From assembly GCA_946902875.1 (NCBI GenBank), contig OX336350.1:18342048-18406047 (forward strand): a stretch of 64,000 nt of DNA, written 5' to 3'. The DNA is from Nematopogon swammerdamellus (taxonomy: Eukaryota; Arthropoda; Insecta; Lepidoptera; Adelidae). Below, one piece after another: positions 1 through 12,900 of this stretch (position 1 is the first letter of the stretch; each line of letters opens with the position of its first letter). Position numbers and translations under genes: made by a program. Under the pieces are notes generated by a model that was not told where the DNA came from, searched no databases, and was given only the letters and a program-made list of their open reading frames with translations.

Positions 1-777
1 TGTACAATTCTGCTTTGGTTTTTATAATGTTTTAATAATACTTAGTTTGCACTATCACAAATTATAAGAAATATAACAAAAAGCCTTGGATCCACCAGGG
101 GGGCAAATATCGGAACATTCGTCATCGGCCTGATGGTGAAATTGGCACGGCGCTCACTAATGCCAGAGGGCCCTTCATCGGTACGGAACAACTGCTTTCC
201 GCCGATGTACTTGCTGTCGCCGTCGCACCTGGCGGGTTTTTTTCTCTTTATTTTCGCCCTTGCATCTATTCAAAACAATAACGTTTACATATAAAATTTC
301 TTCTTGCTCAAGAAGCGTCTACCAGGCATTGATACTTGACAGAACATTGAACTGGAGTCCTGTGTGTATCAAATTTTTGTCCAGTGCACTGACAGATGTC
401 ACGTGTATTATCCTCAAGTTTTTTTTTATGGAAACTGACACTGTTGGCTACATAACTTACAACATCCGTGATTTCAGCCCATAACACCGGGTGAACTAGG
501 TTTCATGTCAGTGCTTCCCTTCATTTCTGAACTGGATGGAAAACACGAACTATTTACATAACCGTTTCATTCAGTGCGGTGGTACCAAACCGGGCGGGAT
601 AAACCGTACCTCCTAGTAAAGTGAGAAGGGAAGGGACCTACAGCTTTACGTGGAATCCGAACCACGGTCAGCCTCCAACGGTCGAGCGGTCACCCATCCA
701 AGTACGTCCGACCGCACCACTGAGACTGAGCTACCAAGGCTGACAAAAGTGAACAGATTATATCGCTACGAGAGCGG
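1..777. other. CNOT11 downstream flank
   Basis: Positions 1-130 hold AT-rich sequence with no feature I can name. Positions about 165-240 are an RTE 3' fragment. Positions 421-744 are a SINE-A copy in minus orientation. A minus-strand AATAAA (247-252) is a possible but unproven CNOT11 polyadenylation signal. Confidence 0.5.
421..744 (-). mobile_element. SINE-A copy at the CNOT11 3' end
   Basis: The poly-A end (poly-T on plus) is at 421 and the tRNA-like head at about 744. It is internally shortened but has the tail ACACTGTTGGCTAC region, central domain and 5S-like block. It starts 33 nt beyond the CNOT11 stop, in the same orientation as the gene. Confidence 0.8.
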
Positions 778-912
778 TTAGTCCTTTGCGTCGGCCTTGC
801 CGGCCGATGGTGTGTCTCCGGCGTCGAGTTGCTTCAGCAGACGGAACAAGGCGGCCGCCTCGCGTATACGACTGAATTCGACGCAGAACGCTTCCACCTC
901 GATGAACAGTTC
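778..912 (-). CDS. CNOT11: CNOT11 exon 10 (stop exon)
   Basis: It encodes [44 protein letters not shown] and TAA at 778-780. The homologous human end reads LLKTLDTGETPSETKMSK. The acceptor is TCCGCAG. A SINE-A copy begins 33 nt past the stop, so the 3'UTR is either very short or contains it. Confidence 0.95.
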   Translation of the reverse strand, partial: ELFIEVEAFCVEFSRIREAAALFRLLKQLDAGDTPSAGKADAKD

Positions 913-3900
913 CTGCGGACAGAGCACAGAACATTAAGTGGTCATGTAAAAAAACGAGTACAAGCAGCATGCTGACATATTAGTAAAGGGTTTTCCAATA
1001 GGGACGGGTCGATGTTCAAAAGGAATAAAACAAGCTGTGTGTGAGGTATTAACGAATTTCTTTTTTTTTTAAGGGCCCATGCATGCCATTTATGTGTGGA
1101 ATATGACATCATTCAAATGTCCGCTGCGGCTTCTCACGGTGGCATGGAAAAATCGAAAAAATACGGACCAATGACGCCACCGGCCCAAAATCCAAACCAA
1201 ACAGTAACTTTTTGTGGATGCATAGCCACTTGGTGAACCTCATGTGGGTTGGCCTCGTCCCATATACGGCAATTTTGCTTGTTAACATAGCCATTCATCC
1301 AAAAATGTGCCTCGTCGCTAAAAATGATTTTTCGGCCAAAATTGGGGTCCTCTTCCAAACGCTCCGAAGCCCAGGCAGCGAACAAACGGCGTTGTCTATG
1401 TCATTAGGTTTGAGCTGCTCAATCGTGTAACTTGACATGATGATTTGGCATCAGTTACTGATTAATGAACAACTGATTTGACAGTTGCCGCCAAAACAAC
1501 ATGGCCGCCACAGCCTGTCAACATCGACCCGTCCTTATCGGAAAACCCTTTATGAGGGCCTGTGTATCCAATACAAAATCCCATACAAAAATTTGTGGGT
1601 TTTGATAGTATGTCCGAGGTACAGTCTTCCTAATGCATCTTAAATTGAATTTAAATACTTTTACAAATACAAATAAATATTGTTTATCAACAGACTTACA
1701 AAAAGGAGGTTCTCAATTCGGGGAGAGATGCAGTGGGGCTATTCTTTTTTATACCGACCCCACACGGTACCTTCATAGCGCTCCTTTATTTGGGATATAT
1801 TATACTCTCCTATTCCGGTTCTAGAGACTTACCTTAACATTAATAATCTTATTCCTAATGAGGGACTGGAGGAACACGCAGACGAGGCGGACGAGCCGGT
1901 TCTGCATGTACCGGTCGCGTATCGTCTCGCACGTCGAGATACAGTTGCTGATGTACAGGTGCACGAACTCCACAGGCAGGTCCACGGACGTTGTCAGTCT
2001 GCGGAAGTCTTTACATTAATAATCTTACTGAAGGCGACGCCGAAAGATGAAGTTTAATTAAATGTCTTTTTTTATAGAAAGCGCAACATGTGGCGTCGAG
2101 CAACCCAAAAGGTGTCTAACGATGCCCACAGACATTATTTCGCAAGCGGTGGTTGCGAATGTCATGCCGGCCTGACAGGTGCCAACAGATTCACGCCCCT
2201 CTTGTAGGACCTGAGACTGTACTTGGGAGTAAATATGCGGCCAGGGAGAGCGTTCTAGAGTTTACCAGTTCTGTGGAGGAAGGATCTACAGAACCGATTG
2301 GTGTACATCAATGGTAAGTCCAGCATGTAGGGATGCAATCCCTGTCCAGTCCACATTGTGCGGTGGTGGAAAGGGGACGGCGGGATCGCGTCAAAAAGCT
2401 CCTCCGAGCACTCCTCGTGGAATATAATGCGAAAGAACATATGTAGGTGTTTATTATTCACTGTGCAAATCGGACTACCAGGGAAGTCGCTCTACAGTCT
2501 CTTCCAGAACCTAGGCCTGCCAAGAACGACGCTAAGCTCATATATGGAGAGAGCTTCGAAAGTGTCACTGGAAGCATCCTACAGAATACACAGTTAGGTA
2601 GGGAGAGGGGAGTCGAGGAGGGGGACTTTAAATTTATTGAGCATTACGTTCCGATCACTTCAGACAGCACATTTGACAGACGAAAAGACAGAAGGACAGA
2701 CATTTTTTTTATTGCTTCTGTACTAGGTCGCTATGCCCGAGGTCGAAGCCTCAGGGGAAAGCTATTTACCCGCGATTTGAAGATCCGTGGATTGTAGGAG
2801 TGGTGAAAGATATTCCCCGGAAGCCCGATCCACACCTTTGCAGTGCGGCACAAGAACGATTTAGAGAATCGTGCAGTTCGAAGTACTCTTCTGTCCACTA
2901 CAAAGGGGTGTTCCGCGAGAGCATGGCGGGTTTGGCGAAGGCGAACAGGAGGGATAAGGGAAGCAATTTCGTCAGAGCACCGATAAAACAGGCCCAATGA
3001 CCCAACGCATATATATAGATGGGTGACCGATTTTATAAGCCGAAAAAATTTAAAAAAGCCCACACTGACCTGTTGACAACCTCCATAGAGTGCAGTGACA
3101 TCTCCATATTGACGAGTACGCTGAAGTACTCGGTGATGTGCTGAGAATGGATCAGCTTCAGAAGTACCGAGATCGCAACCATCGGGTTGTTCTCCACTAG
3201 CGACGGCAGCTGTAGGGAGAATAGATAGATAGATAGATATACTTTATTGCTCCAGAAAACATTTTACACAAACAGACAATAAGTAATGTACATGAGGGGC
3301 AAAGGTGGACTTATCCCTATAACAGGGATTTCTCGGGTTTTTCCCAGTGGTCAGATTGATGGTCAGATCCCAGTCAACCTTTGGATGTTTGAGAGTCGTT
3401 TGTTGTGAGATATAAGTAGGTAGTAGCAAAAGACTTGAGTTTGGGAATGTATAATAATAATATAAGGAAAATAACTATGATAAACTATAATATACACTAC
3501 ATAGAAGTTATACTATATACTAAGAGAATTTATATGTTTATACATTTTATTTTATATGTTTATGCACTTTTGATAGTGAGATAAAATTATTAATCCTTGT
3601 GCGGTGTGAGCTAAGGGAAAATTTTTTTTTTTATCGAAACTGACACGGTTGGCTACATCATCTCTTACATCTGTGATGTCAGGCCCATAACACCTTGGTG
3701 AGCTCTGTTCCATGTCAGTGCTTCCCTTCAGTCGTACCGGCTACACTGAACTGGACGGAAAACACGAACTATTTAAATAGCAGTTTCAACCAACCTGTCA
3801 TTCAGTGCGGTGGCACCAACCCGGGCGGGTTAAACCCCACCACCTAGTAAGGTAAGAAGGGAAGGGACCTACAAGTTTGACATGGAATCCGAACCACGAT

Positions 3901-6900
3901 CAGCCTCCAATGGTCGAGCGGTCACCCATTCAAGTACTGACCGCGCTCAGGGTTGCTTAGCTGTTGTCAAAAAGGAGAATTGGAAAAAATTGCCACAAAT
4001 CACTGTCTGCGTCGGAAAACAGTAGATAACAACAAGAACCACAACAACATACAACAACAAATGAAGCTACATAAGTCGAACAATCTTTAACAGCAATACT
4101 CGCAAACATTTCATAACAAACAGAGTGGTGGACGACTGGAACCAACTTCCAGAGGAAGTAATAAGCGCACTTAGTACTAACCAATTCAAAAATAGATAAA
4201 TATCTAACACATAATCTCAAAAAGAGTGCTCAAAAACGATAATAAAAAAAAAATTATACTAAAAAAAATCTAAGATAATGACAAAAACAAAAAAGTTTAA
4301 CTGGATTTAGACGTATCAGCCTAGGCTGCCTGTCTAAAATAAATAAATAAATAAATACACAACATACATATACATATCACAAACGCTGAATCCCGACAAT
4401 TGGGGTAAGCAGAGTATTATCGGTGTTGTGCTGCAAGAACTCTGGTAAATTACAGCACAACACCGACCACCACGTTTCGCAAAGTATTTGAACAAGATTC
4501 AATAGATCAAGCAGCAAGTAAGGCACGAAGACCCACCTGCTGCATGACTCGGTGGAAGTACCGTGCCAAGGTGAGATGTGGCAAAGCCTGTCGCCCTTTA
4601 GCGCGGCATCTTGTCCTTATCCCTTAGTCGCCTTTTACGACATGCATGGGGAGAGATGCAGTGGGGCTATTTTATATTTACGTACCGGCCCCACACGGCA
4701 CAAATAAACAAATCACAACAAAAACCAACACAACAACACACAGCACCAACAACAACAACAAACAACATCAATACCTGCGCGGGCGCGATGCCCACTTGAT
4801 AAACAACATTGGGGTCCTGATCGAGCAGCGCCAGGAGCCTCCGCTGGTGCTGCACGCTCAGCGCGGACTCCAGAGCCTTCTCCATCAGCTCCGACGCCTC
4901 CGCCGCTGCCGCGCCGCTGGCGCCCACCCTGTCGCTCGCACTCACCTGAGGACAAGCCACTCTTTATTGCACAACACAAAAGGTTTTATTTTTAGGTTTC
5001 CGTATCCCGTACGGAAGCCTATTACTAAGCCTCCGCTGTCTGTCTGTCCGCCCGTCCGTCTGTCTGTCCGAGGGCTGTATCTCTTGAACCATAATAGGTA
5101 GCCCGTTGAAATGTTCACAGAATATGTGTTACTATGGCGGATATAACAACAAATAATAAAAAAAAGAAAATTTTAAAAATTAAGGGGGGCTCCCATACAA
5201 CAAACGTGCGAAAAATCGACTAGTCACGCTACTGAATAAATGATGGCGCCACAGGCTTTTATACATTGCATTGTTGAAAGACAAAAGATAGGCGGATATT
5301 ATTGATAGCGGATAGATACGGAAACCTCCGTGCGCGAGTAAAACTTGCACTTGACAGATTTTTTTATTTTATCTCTTTATTTACACATTTACAATATTTA
5401 CATTAATTTTACATACACAAAGTATAAAAATACAAATATACCTAAAATTCATATAAAAAATATAAACGGAGCTTCCACCACCGGCGGCGGCGCGAACCCA
5501 CGCGATGGTCTGGTCACAAAGAGAGAAACCTCCGACGATGCGTGCAGTGTCGAGCAGGGCTGCCTTCTGGATCTGGCCCTTGACCCAACCACTCAGCGAG
5601 AGCTTGATAGTTATCTCGTCCGAATACTTCACTAAACATGGTGGTCGGTGTTGTGCTGTGCAATTTACAAGACTACCTGCAGCACAACTCCGATTACTCT
5701 GTTTACCTCGAATGGTCGGGATACAGCGTGTGGTATGTATGTACGTATGTATGTATCTGTCCTCAAAATAATAAAAAAACAAATAAATTAATATAACCTT
5801 TTCTATCAATTCCTTAGATTTTTCCATCGCTTCCTTCGTCTTCTCAGCCTCTTTTTGCAATTTTGAATTTTTTTCACTAGACTTGTGGCTTTCATTAGAT
5901 TTGTGCGCTTCCGTATTCTTGTGCGCCTCCGTAGGTTTGTGTGCGTCGGCGGGTTTGTGTGACTCGACAGGCTTCTCAGCTGGCTTCAGGCCAATTAGAC
6001 CTTCGAGGTTCGCGTCGTAGACAGGCATGTAGAAGCCGCGGTTGGCTAGGTCCTTCCACACCGGCTGTAAAGAGAACATACATTAACTGGTTGGTGAATG
6101 TTGACAGAGATGTCTTTAACACAATGGATCTATTTTACAGATACTATCACGGACGCTGCTCTGTGGAACTAGCACCCCTTATTCCCTGCCACCCGTCCTA
6201 TCTCAACATGACTCGTCGCAGAGAGACTCAGCACCCTTTTGTTGTTGACATTTGGCTTTTGAGAACCCATCGGTTCTTTAAATTGTTTCTTTGTCGCACC
6301 GCTAGGGTGTGGAACTGTCTCCCAGCTAGTGTATTTCCCGAATCCTTTAACCTGGGTGTCTTCAAACGTCTCGTATTAACAGGCTAGAAAGGCTAGCAAA
6401 AGTCCGCAAATTTGCTGGCATGGCACATAGCTGAGCGTGGTTTCACGAGGAGAGGTGATTTTGGCTCTGTCGACTGCACCCATTGGTCTCTCGGCACAGC
6501 CACCCATGTTGGATTACATTTAAAAAAATCCGGCATGGGTGGCTGCGTCAGATAGCAAATGCTCCGATCAATCAACATAACCCCCGAGAAAATTTCATGA
6601 CGAAGACTTTCCTTTGAATTGTTGGCCACACTGGTCTAGATGACTGCACTAGATGAGCACAGTCGAACCTGGTTTGTCAGCCTCGGTAGCACGTACATAG
6701 ATACATATTTATATAAGTATATTAACCCTTCACCTCCCCATCTATTAAATATGCTTACCTACCTTGAGTTCCATGCCATTTTCGCCGCGCGCAAAAAAAA
6801 CAAAAAAAGCGAAATTTTGGCCCGCGCGTTCCCGCACAAATTTGAATATTTCGTAAGGTAATGAATCTAGATCAATAAAGTCTGTTCATTCTTATTTATA

Positions 6901-9900
6901 ATGTAATTACGCATGAAATCATACCAAAAACTTGAGGATTCACTTATTTAGAAGCACAGACGGATTTTTTTGATGACGCAAAACAAAACATGCTCGACAT
7001 TTTTATTCCGATTTTTTCTGAGCAAAAATGTATAATTTTAATAATAAAGGTAAAGAAAAGTACTATCAAATACTGGTATACGAATTACGATACAACCTTT
7101 GTCTATTCCGGATTTCTCATAAATGTCAGTGGTCAAAAGTGGCATTTTTTGTTTTTTTGTTTAATTATTTTCTTTGTGAAGGTGAAGTGCTGCCCTAGCA
7201 TTTTTGATAATAGTCGCTAGTATTTTTAAGCGCAAATGGGCCCCTCTAGCGCCATTTAATAAGAAAAATTGCCAGCATTAGCAAATAAACTAAAACGCAA
7301 ATAAACTAAAAAATTGCCAGAATTAACAAATAAACTAAACCGCACGGGTGTCGCGACGCGCCGACACGCGTGCGGGTGTTATGCGCCGTAACCGTAGTGC
7401 GACGTGTAAAACCCGTGCGGGTGTTGTTAGCGGCAAAGGGTTAAATAAATAAATAAATAAATGAATATTAGCAGGAGGGAGGGAGGGCGGGCAGACCTCG
7501 CTGTCGAGGTCGTCGTCGAGCCCGAGCATGTGCGGCGCGAGCGTGGCGACCTGCGGCTTCAGCGTGCGGTGCAGCGCAGCGTACTCCTCACCCATCAGCC
7601 CCTCCACCAGCTCCTTCAGCGCCGCTTTGTCCGGGCTCGCGCCCCTGAACAACACACATTGTTTGATAACCAATTAACCTTGGTTAAGATTCCACATAAA
7701 ACTATAAGCCTGAATCCTGAACCAGCTCCAAAAGCTACGGCTATTCTCAACTCATTTAGGTATATAGAATAATTAAATAAATAAAATAGTTTGTTTCCTT
7801 CCTCCAGTTCAGTGTAGCCAGCTCGAACAAAGGAAAGCACTTATATGGCACCTCGTTCACCAAAGTGTGATGAGCTGACATCATGGGTCTTAATAGTGTT
7901 TTTTTTAATTTGTCACTATTTCTGAAAAGAAAGCAGTTTTCTTTTTTTTTATGGAAACTGACACAGTTTGCTACATCACAGATCTACAACATCCATGATG
8001 TCAGTCCATAACACCTTGGTGGACTAGTTTCCATGTCAGGGCGTCCCTTTGGCCGTACCGGCTGCACTGAACTGGAGGGAAAACACAAATTATTCACATC
8101 ATAGCAGCTTCGAACGAACCCTCATTCAGTGCCGTGGTAGCAATCCGCAGAGGCGGCGGAAGGCGTGGGCGACCGACCAAGGCCTGCGGCCCAACGGGCC
8201 TCGCGCCTCGAAAGTTCATGCAGCGGAAATCCATTTCGACAGTGAAAATCCATAAAATCCATCCTCTAGTGCCACCAGAGAGGGCTGCGCAAAATGTATC
8301 ATGTCAGTCAGTCAGTCAGCGTGTAAGCGTCCACTGCTGGACATACGCCTCTCCAATTTTCCTCCAGTCCTCCCGGCCTTCAGCGATACGGAACCACTGA
8401 TTTCCGCCGGCGTACTTGATGTCGTCGTCCCACCTGGCGGGTGGTCTTCCCACACTCCGTTTTCCTGTCCACGGCCGCCAGTGTAGGACACGGTTACTCC
8501 AACGGTCATCGTCTCTTCGGCTAACGTGCCCAGCCCACTGCCACTTGAGCTTAGCCACCCGGTGTCCAATATCGACTACTTTGGTGCGTCGGCGGATTGC
8601 CTCGTTACGCACCATATCACGTAGCGATATACCCAGCATGGCTCGCTCCATTGCTCGCTGGGCAACTTTCAACCTTTGGACAACAGCGACCGTCAGAGTC
8701 CACGTTTCACATCCGTACGTCATAACCGGGAGGACACACTGGTCATATATACGGGTCTTTAAATTCTGCGGAAGGTCAGACTTCAGGACGAATTTTAGTT
8801 TTCCGAAGGCAGCCCAACCCAGTTGAATTCGTCTCTCCACCTCCTTAAGCAGACCTTGTCTACCAAGCCGCAGAATTTGACCGAGGTATATGTACTCTTC
8901 AACCTGTTCGATCACTTCTCCGCCAATAACAAATTGTCCTCCCGTCATAACCTCAGTCGCCATGACCTTGGTTTTGTCCCGATTCATCTTCAGACCAACC
9001 TTCATCGACGCTGTATAAAGGTCTTCCAGCATGATCTGAAGCTGATCTCGGGAATTGGACAGAAGAACAATGTCATCGGCGAAACGCAGATGACTGAGAA
9101 GATCTCCATTCACGTTTATACCCATGTTGTCCCACTCAAGCATCTTGAACACATCTTCCAATGCGTTTGTGAAGAGCTTGGGTGAGATCACATCCCCCTG
9201 CCTTACGCCTTTACCAAGGAGGATAGGTTGGGTATTCTCGTGAAGCCTCACAGTCATCGTCGCGGACCGATACAGATTTCGGAGCACCTCGATGTAGCGG
9301 TGGTCGATTCTGCACCTGAGGAGGGAGTTTTCGACAGCCCATTTTTCAACTGAGTCGAACGCCTTCTCATAGTCGACGAAGGCTAGGAAGAGCGGCTTGT
9401 TGTACTCCTCGCATTTTTGCACCACTTGTCTCACAGTAAATATGTGGTCCATGGTGCTTTAGCGTATCATGCCCACATCAAATTCTCAGGCAATCCAGGC
9501 GGCATTCCTCTAAGGTATGGAACTAAGGTTGCGATGGCTTCACCGAACATATCGGGGCCCATCAGCAGTAGAGGAGGGTGTTAATCGAGGTCGGGACTAG
9601 CAAGTGGGCACTCTAAATTTCCCGCGCATGCTTCACGTTTCGGCTCGCATCAAGCCCTCGTCAGCTAGTCTGCGTTGACTAGGACGCGGGGAAACACCGC
9701 GTCAATCTTGGCAGCCCTAGATTAACCTTCGCTAAAGTACGAAGACTCACCCCTCGCTGTACGGAATGAGTCCGGGCGCGGTCGCCCTCACCAGGCAGCT
9801 CATGTCCGTGACCCGCTCGCCGACGGCTATCTGAAGAGGAGTGTAGTCGAGCTGGATGTCTTTAGTCGGCTCGCTAAGGATCTGTCTGGCCGTTTTCTTC

Positions 9901-12900
9901 ATCATCTGCAATGAATTCAATAAACTGAATGAACTTGGATGGGTGATCGCTTGACCGTTGGAGGCTGACCGCGGTTCGGATTCCACGTAAAACTGTAGGC
10001 CCCTTCCCTTCTTACCTTACTAGGTGGTAGGGTTTAACTCGCCCGGGTTGGTACCACCGCATTGAATGAAACGTCGGTCGAAACGGCTATGTAAATAGTT
10101 TGTGTTTTCCGTCCAGTTCAGTGTTGCCGGCACGACCGAAGGGAAGCGCTGACATGGCACCTAGTTCACCCGTTGTTATGGGCTGACATCACGGATGTTG
10201 TAGGTGATGTAGCCAACCGTGACAGTTTCCATAAAAAAAAATATTTAGCAACCAAGAACGTTGAATAGGTTGGACGTCGAACTGTCCAATGCTTATATGA
10301 GAACCAGCGTCGCCGAGCTCCGCGGTAGCGGAGGGGACGGCGCGCGCTCTGATTGGGTGGTATCGCGCTCTGATTGGGTGGTAACGAATGTTATTTGTAG
10401 TACGTTTTTACAAATATTGTGTTACACTGGCGAACGGAAGGTCCGACGCCCTTACCTATTCAACGTTCTTGGTAGCAAGTAGCACCCACGCACAGGTGTG
10501 AGAGTTAACTGGAGGTACTGTAGGCCCCGTCGTACTAGGTGGTAGGGTTTAACATGCTTGGGTGAATGCACCGCACTGAATGAAAGCTGGGTTGAAACAA
10601 CTATTTGGATTTCGTGTTTTCCATCCAGTTCAGTGTAGCCGGTACGACCGAAGGGAAGCACTGACAAGGCACCTAGTTCATCAAGTTGTTATGAGCTGAC
10701 ATCACGGATGTGATGTGGCAAACCGTGTCAGTTTCCATAATAAAAAAAAGGAAACCTATTTCCGTCACAAACCCCCTTTTTTTTATGGAAACTGACACGG
10801 TTGGCAGCCAACCGTGTCAGTTTCCATTAAAAAAAAAGGGCTTCAAAAAATTGGCTCCATCACCTACAACATCCGTGATCTCAGCCTCCAACGGTCGAGC
10901 GGTCACCCATCCAAGTACTGACCGCGCCCAGAGTTGCTTAACAATCAATAGCGACAGTCGACTGTCTGCACCACTGAGCTAGCGAGGCTGACATCATTCC
11001 CTATGGCGGAAATCATTCATCTAGCACACTATGTAGCAAAAAATTTCACATCGATAACGGCAACCCAAATCGGACCCTATTACAATACGAATAGATCTCA
11101 CATCTCTGGAGTTATGCTGCGCCAGTCCCAAAGCTCTTCCTATGAAGATCCTCTCCTGCTGCGCCAGCGGCGCGAGCGGCGGCTTCGCCTCCAGCAGCTG
11201 CAGGAACAGCGGGCTGAAGGGGCTCTGCACGCCCTCCGCGCGATACATGTCCAGCATCAGCGCCAGTGCCACCAGCCGCTGCCCGGGAGACGACAGCTCC
11301 CCGCCCGTGATGAGAGTGCACAGAAGGAGGCATACTGTAATATATGATAGAAATGCTTTATGCAGGGTTTCTCAAACTTTTTTTTTCAGGTACCACTAAA
11401 ACCAATATGTTCAGCGGCGTACCACCTTTACCTACAAGAAGCTAATAATAATATTTATCTTCTAAATCTACATTCTTAAATTCTCTTTGGAGGTTAGCAT
11501 CGCACCTAAGTTCAATTAATGATTCTATTTCCTCGGATGTAAGTGATCTCGGATCTAAACATTGATTTCTTATCGAATTTAGTTCTGAAAAATCTTCTTT
11601 CAAATATTCTTCGGCACTCACTATGAGCATTTGACAAAGGATTTTATATTGCTAAGAACATCAGAATTCAAATTATATGTATGTTCATCAACAAAACTTT
11701 CTAAATTAGGATTATGGCACTTGCCGCTTATTAAATTTTGTAGAGCATAATGTTTCATTTTTTCGCGTACCACCTCGAAGCAGTCCGCGTACCACTGGTG
11801 GTACGCGTACCATAGATTGAGAATAGCTGCTTTATTGCACACAAAAAAAATCGAATCCTAAAGTTGAAGGCGGTGCTACAAATCACAAAGGATATCATCC
11901 ACTCATGTTTTCTTTCATGCATCATTTTTTCTTGCTTTAGCACCGCCTTCAACTCTAGGGTTAGATTTTTTTTTATTTCATACATTTTTGAAGGCTGTTT
12001 TTATATTTTTTTATTTCACAGTTTTTTTAGTAATTTTTTGCTATTAATGTACTCGGCGGAAACTCCGCCTCGTTTTCCAATCCGATCTTGACCAAATTAA
12101 AATGGGACGAACCGGCTTTAAAGAAAAAAAGTATTTTCAAAATCGGATCATCCAGTCGAAAGTTCTGAGGTAACAAACATAAAAAAAAAAAAATACAGTC
12201 AAATTGAGAACCTGCTTCTTTTTTTGAAGTCGGTTATAAAATAATGATACCGTGTGGGGCCGGTACTTAAAAATAATATCCCCACTGCATCTCTCCCCAT
12301 GCATGTCGTAAAAGGCGACTAAGGGATAAGGACAAGATGCCGTGCTAAAGGGCGACAGGTTTGCCACCTCTCACCTTGGCACGGTACTTCCACCGAGTCA
12401 TGCAGCAGGTGGGTCTTCGTGCCTTACTTGCTGCTTGATCGATTTAATCTTGTTCGAATATCAAGGTTGAGCTTGACTTCCTTTTGGATTACTGGCTATA
12501 CAGAGGAGAACACAGCCGGGGCCTGCTATGCGGCCGTGTTACGTTCAGTGCGGTGGTACCAACCCAGTCGGATGCAGTTTGAGCCTACCACCTAGTAAGG
12601 TGCATGGGAAAGGACCTACAGGTTCCGAACGGTGAAGCAGCAGGTGTAGGTATGCACTTAAATTTTTCCGTCAGAAAAATCTCATTGGTGCGTGTCGGCC
12701 GGGGATTCTAACCCCGAGATCAAGAGCTCAAGCCAAGACCGCGCCGACCACCCAATGCTTGCTTAGTAAGATAACTGTAGTATACAGTCAGTCAGTTAGC
12801 GTGTAAGCGTCCACTTCTGGACATACGCCTCTTCAATTTTTCTCCAGTCCCCCCGGCCTTCACCGATACGGAACCACTACTTTCTGCGGTAATATACGTC

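Noticed and set aside
4646..5101. 151-codon plus ORF
   Set aside because: Runs through SINE-B, an (AAC)n stretch and the antisense of CNOT11 exon 7.
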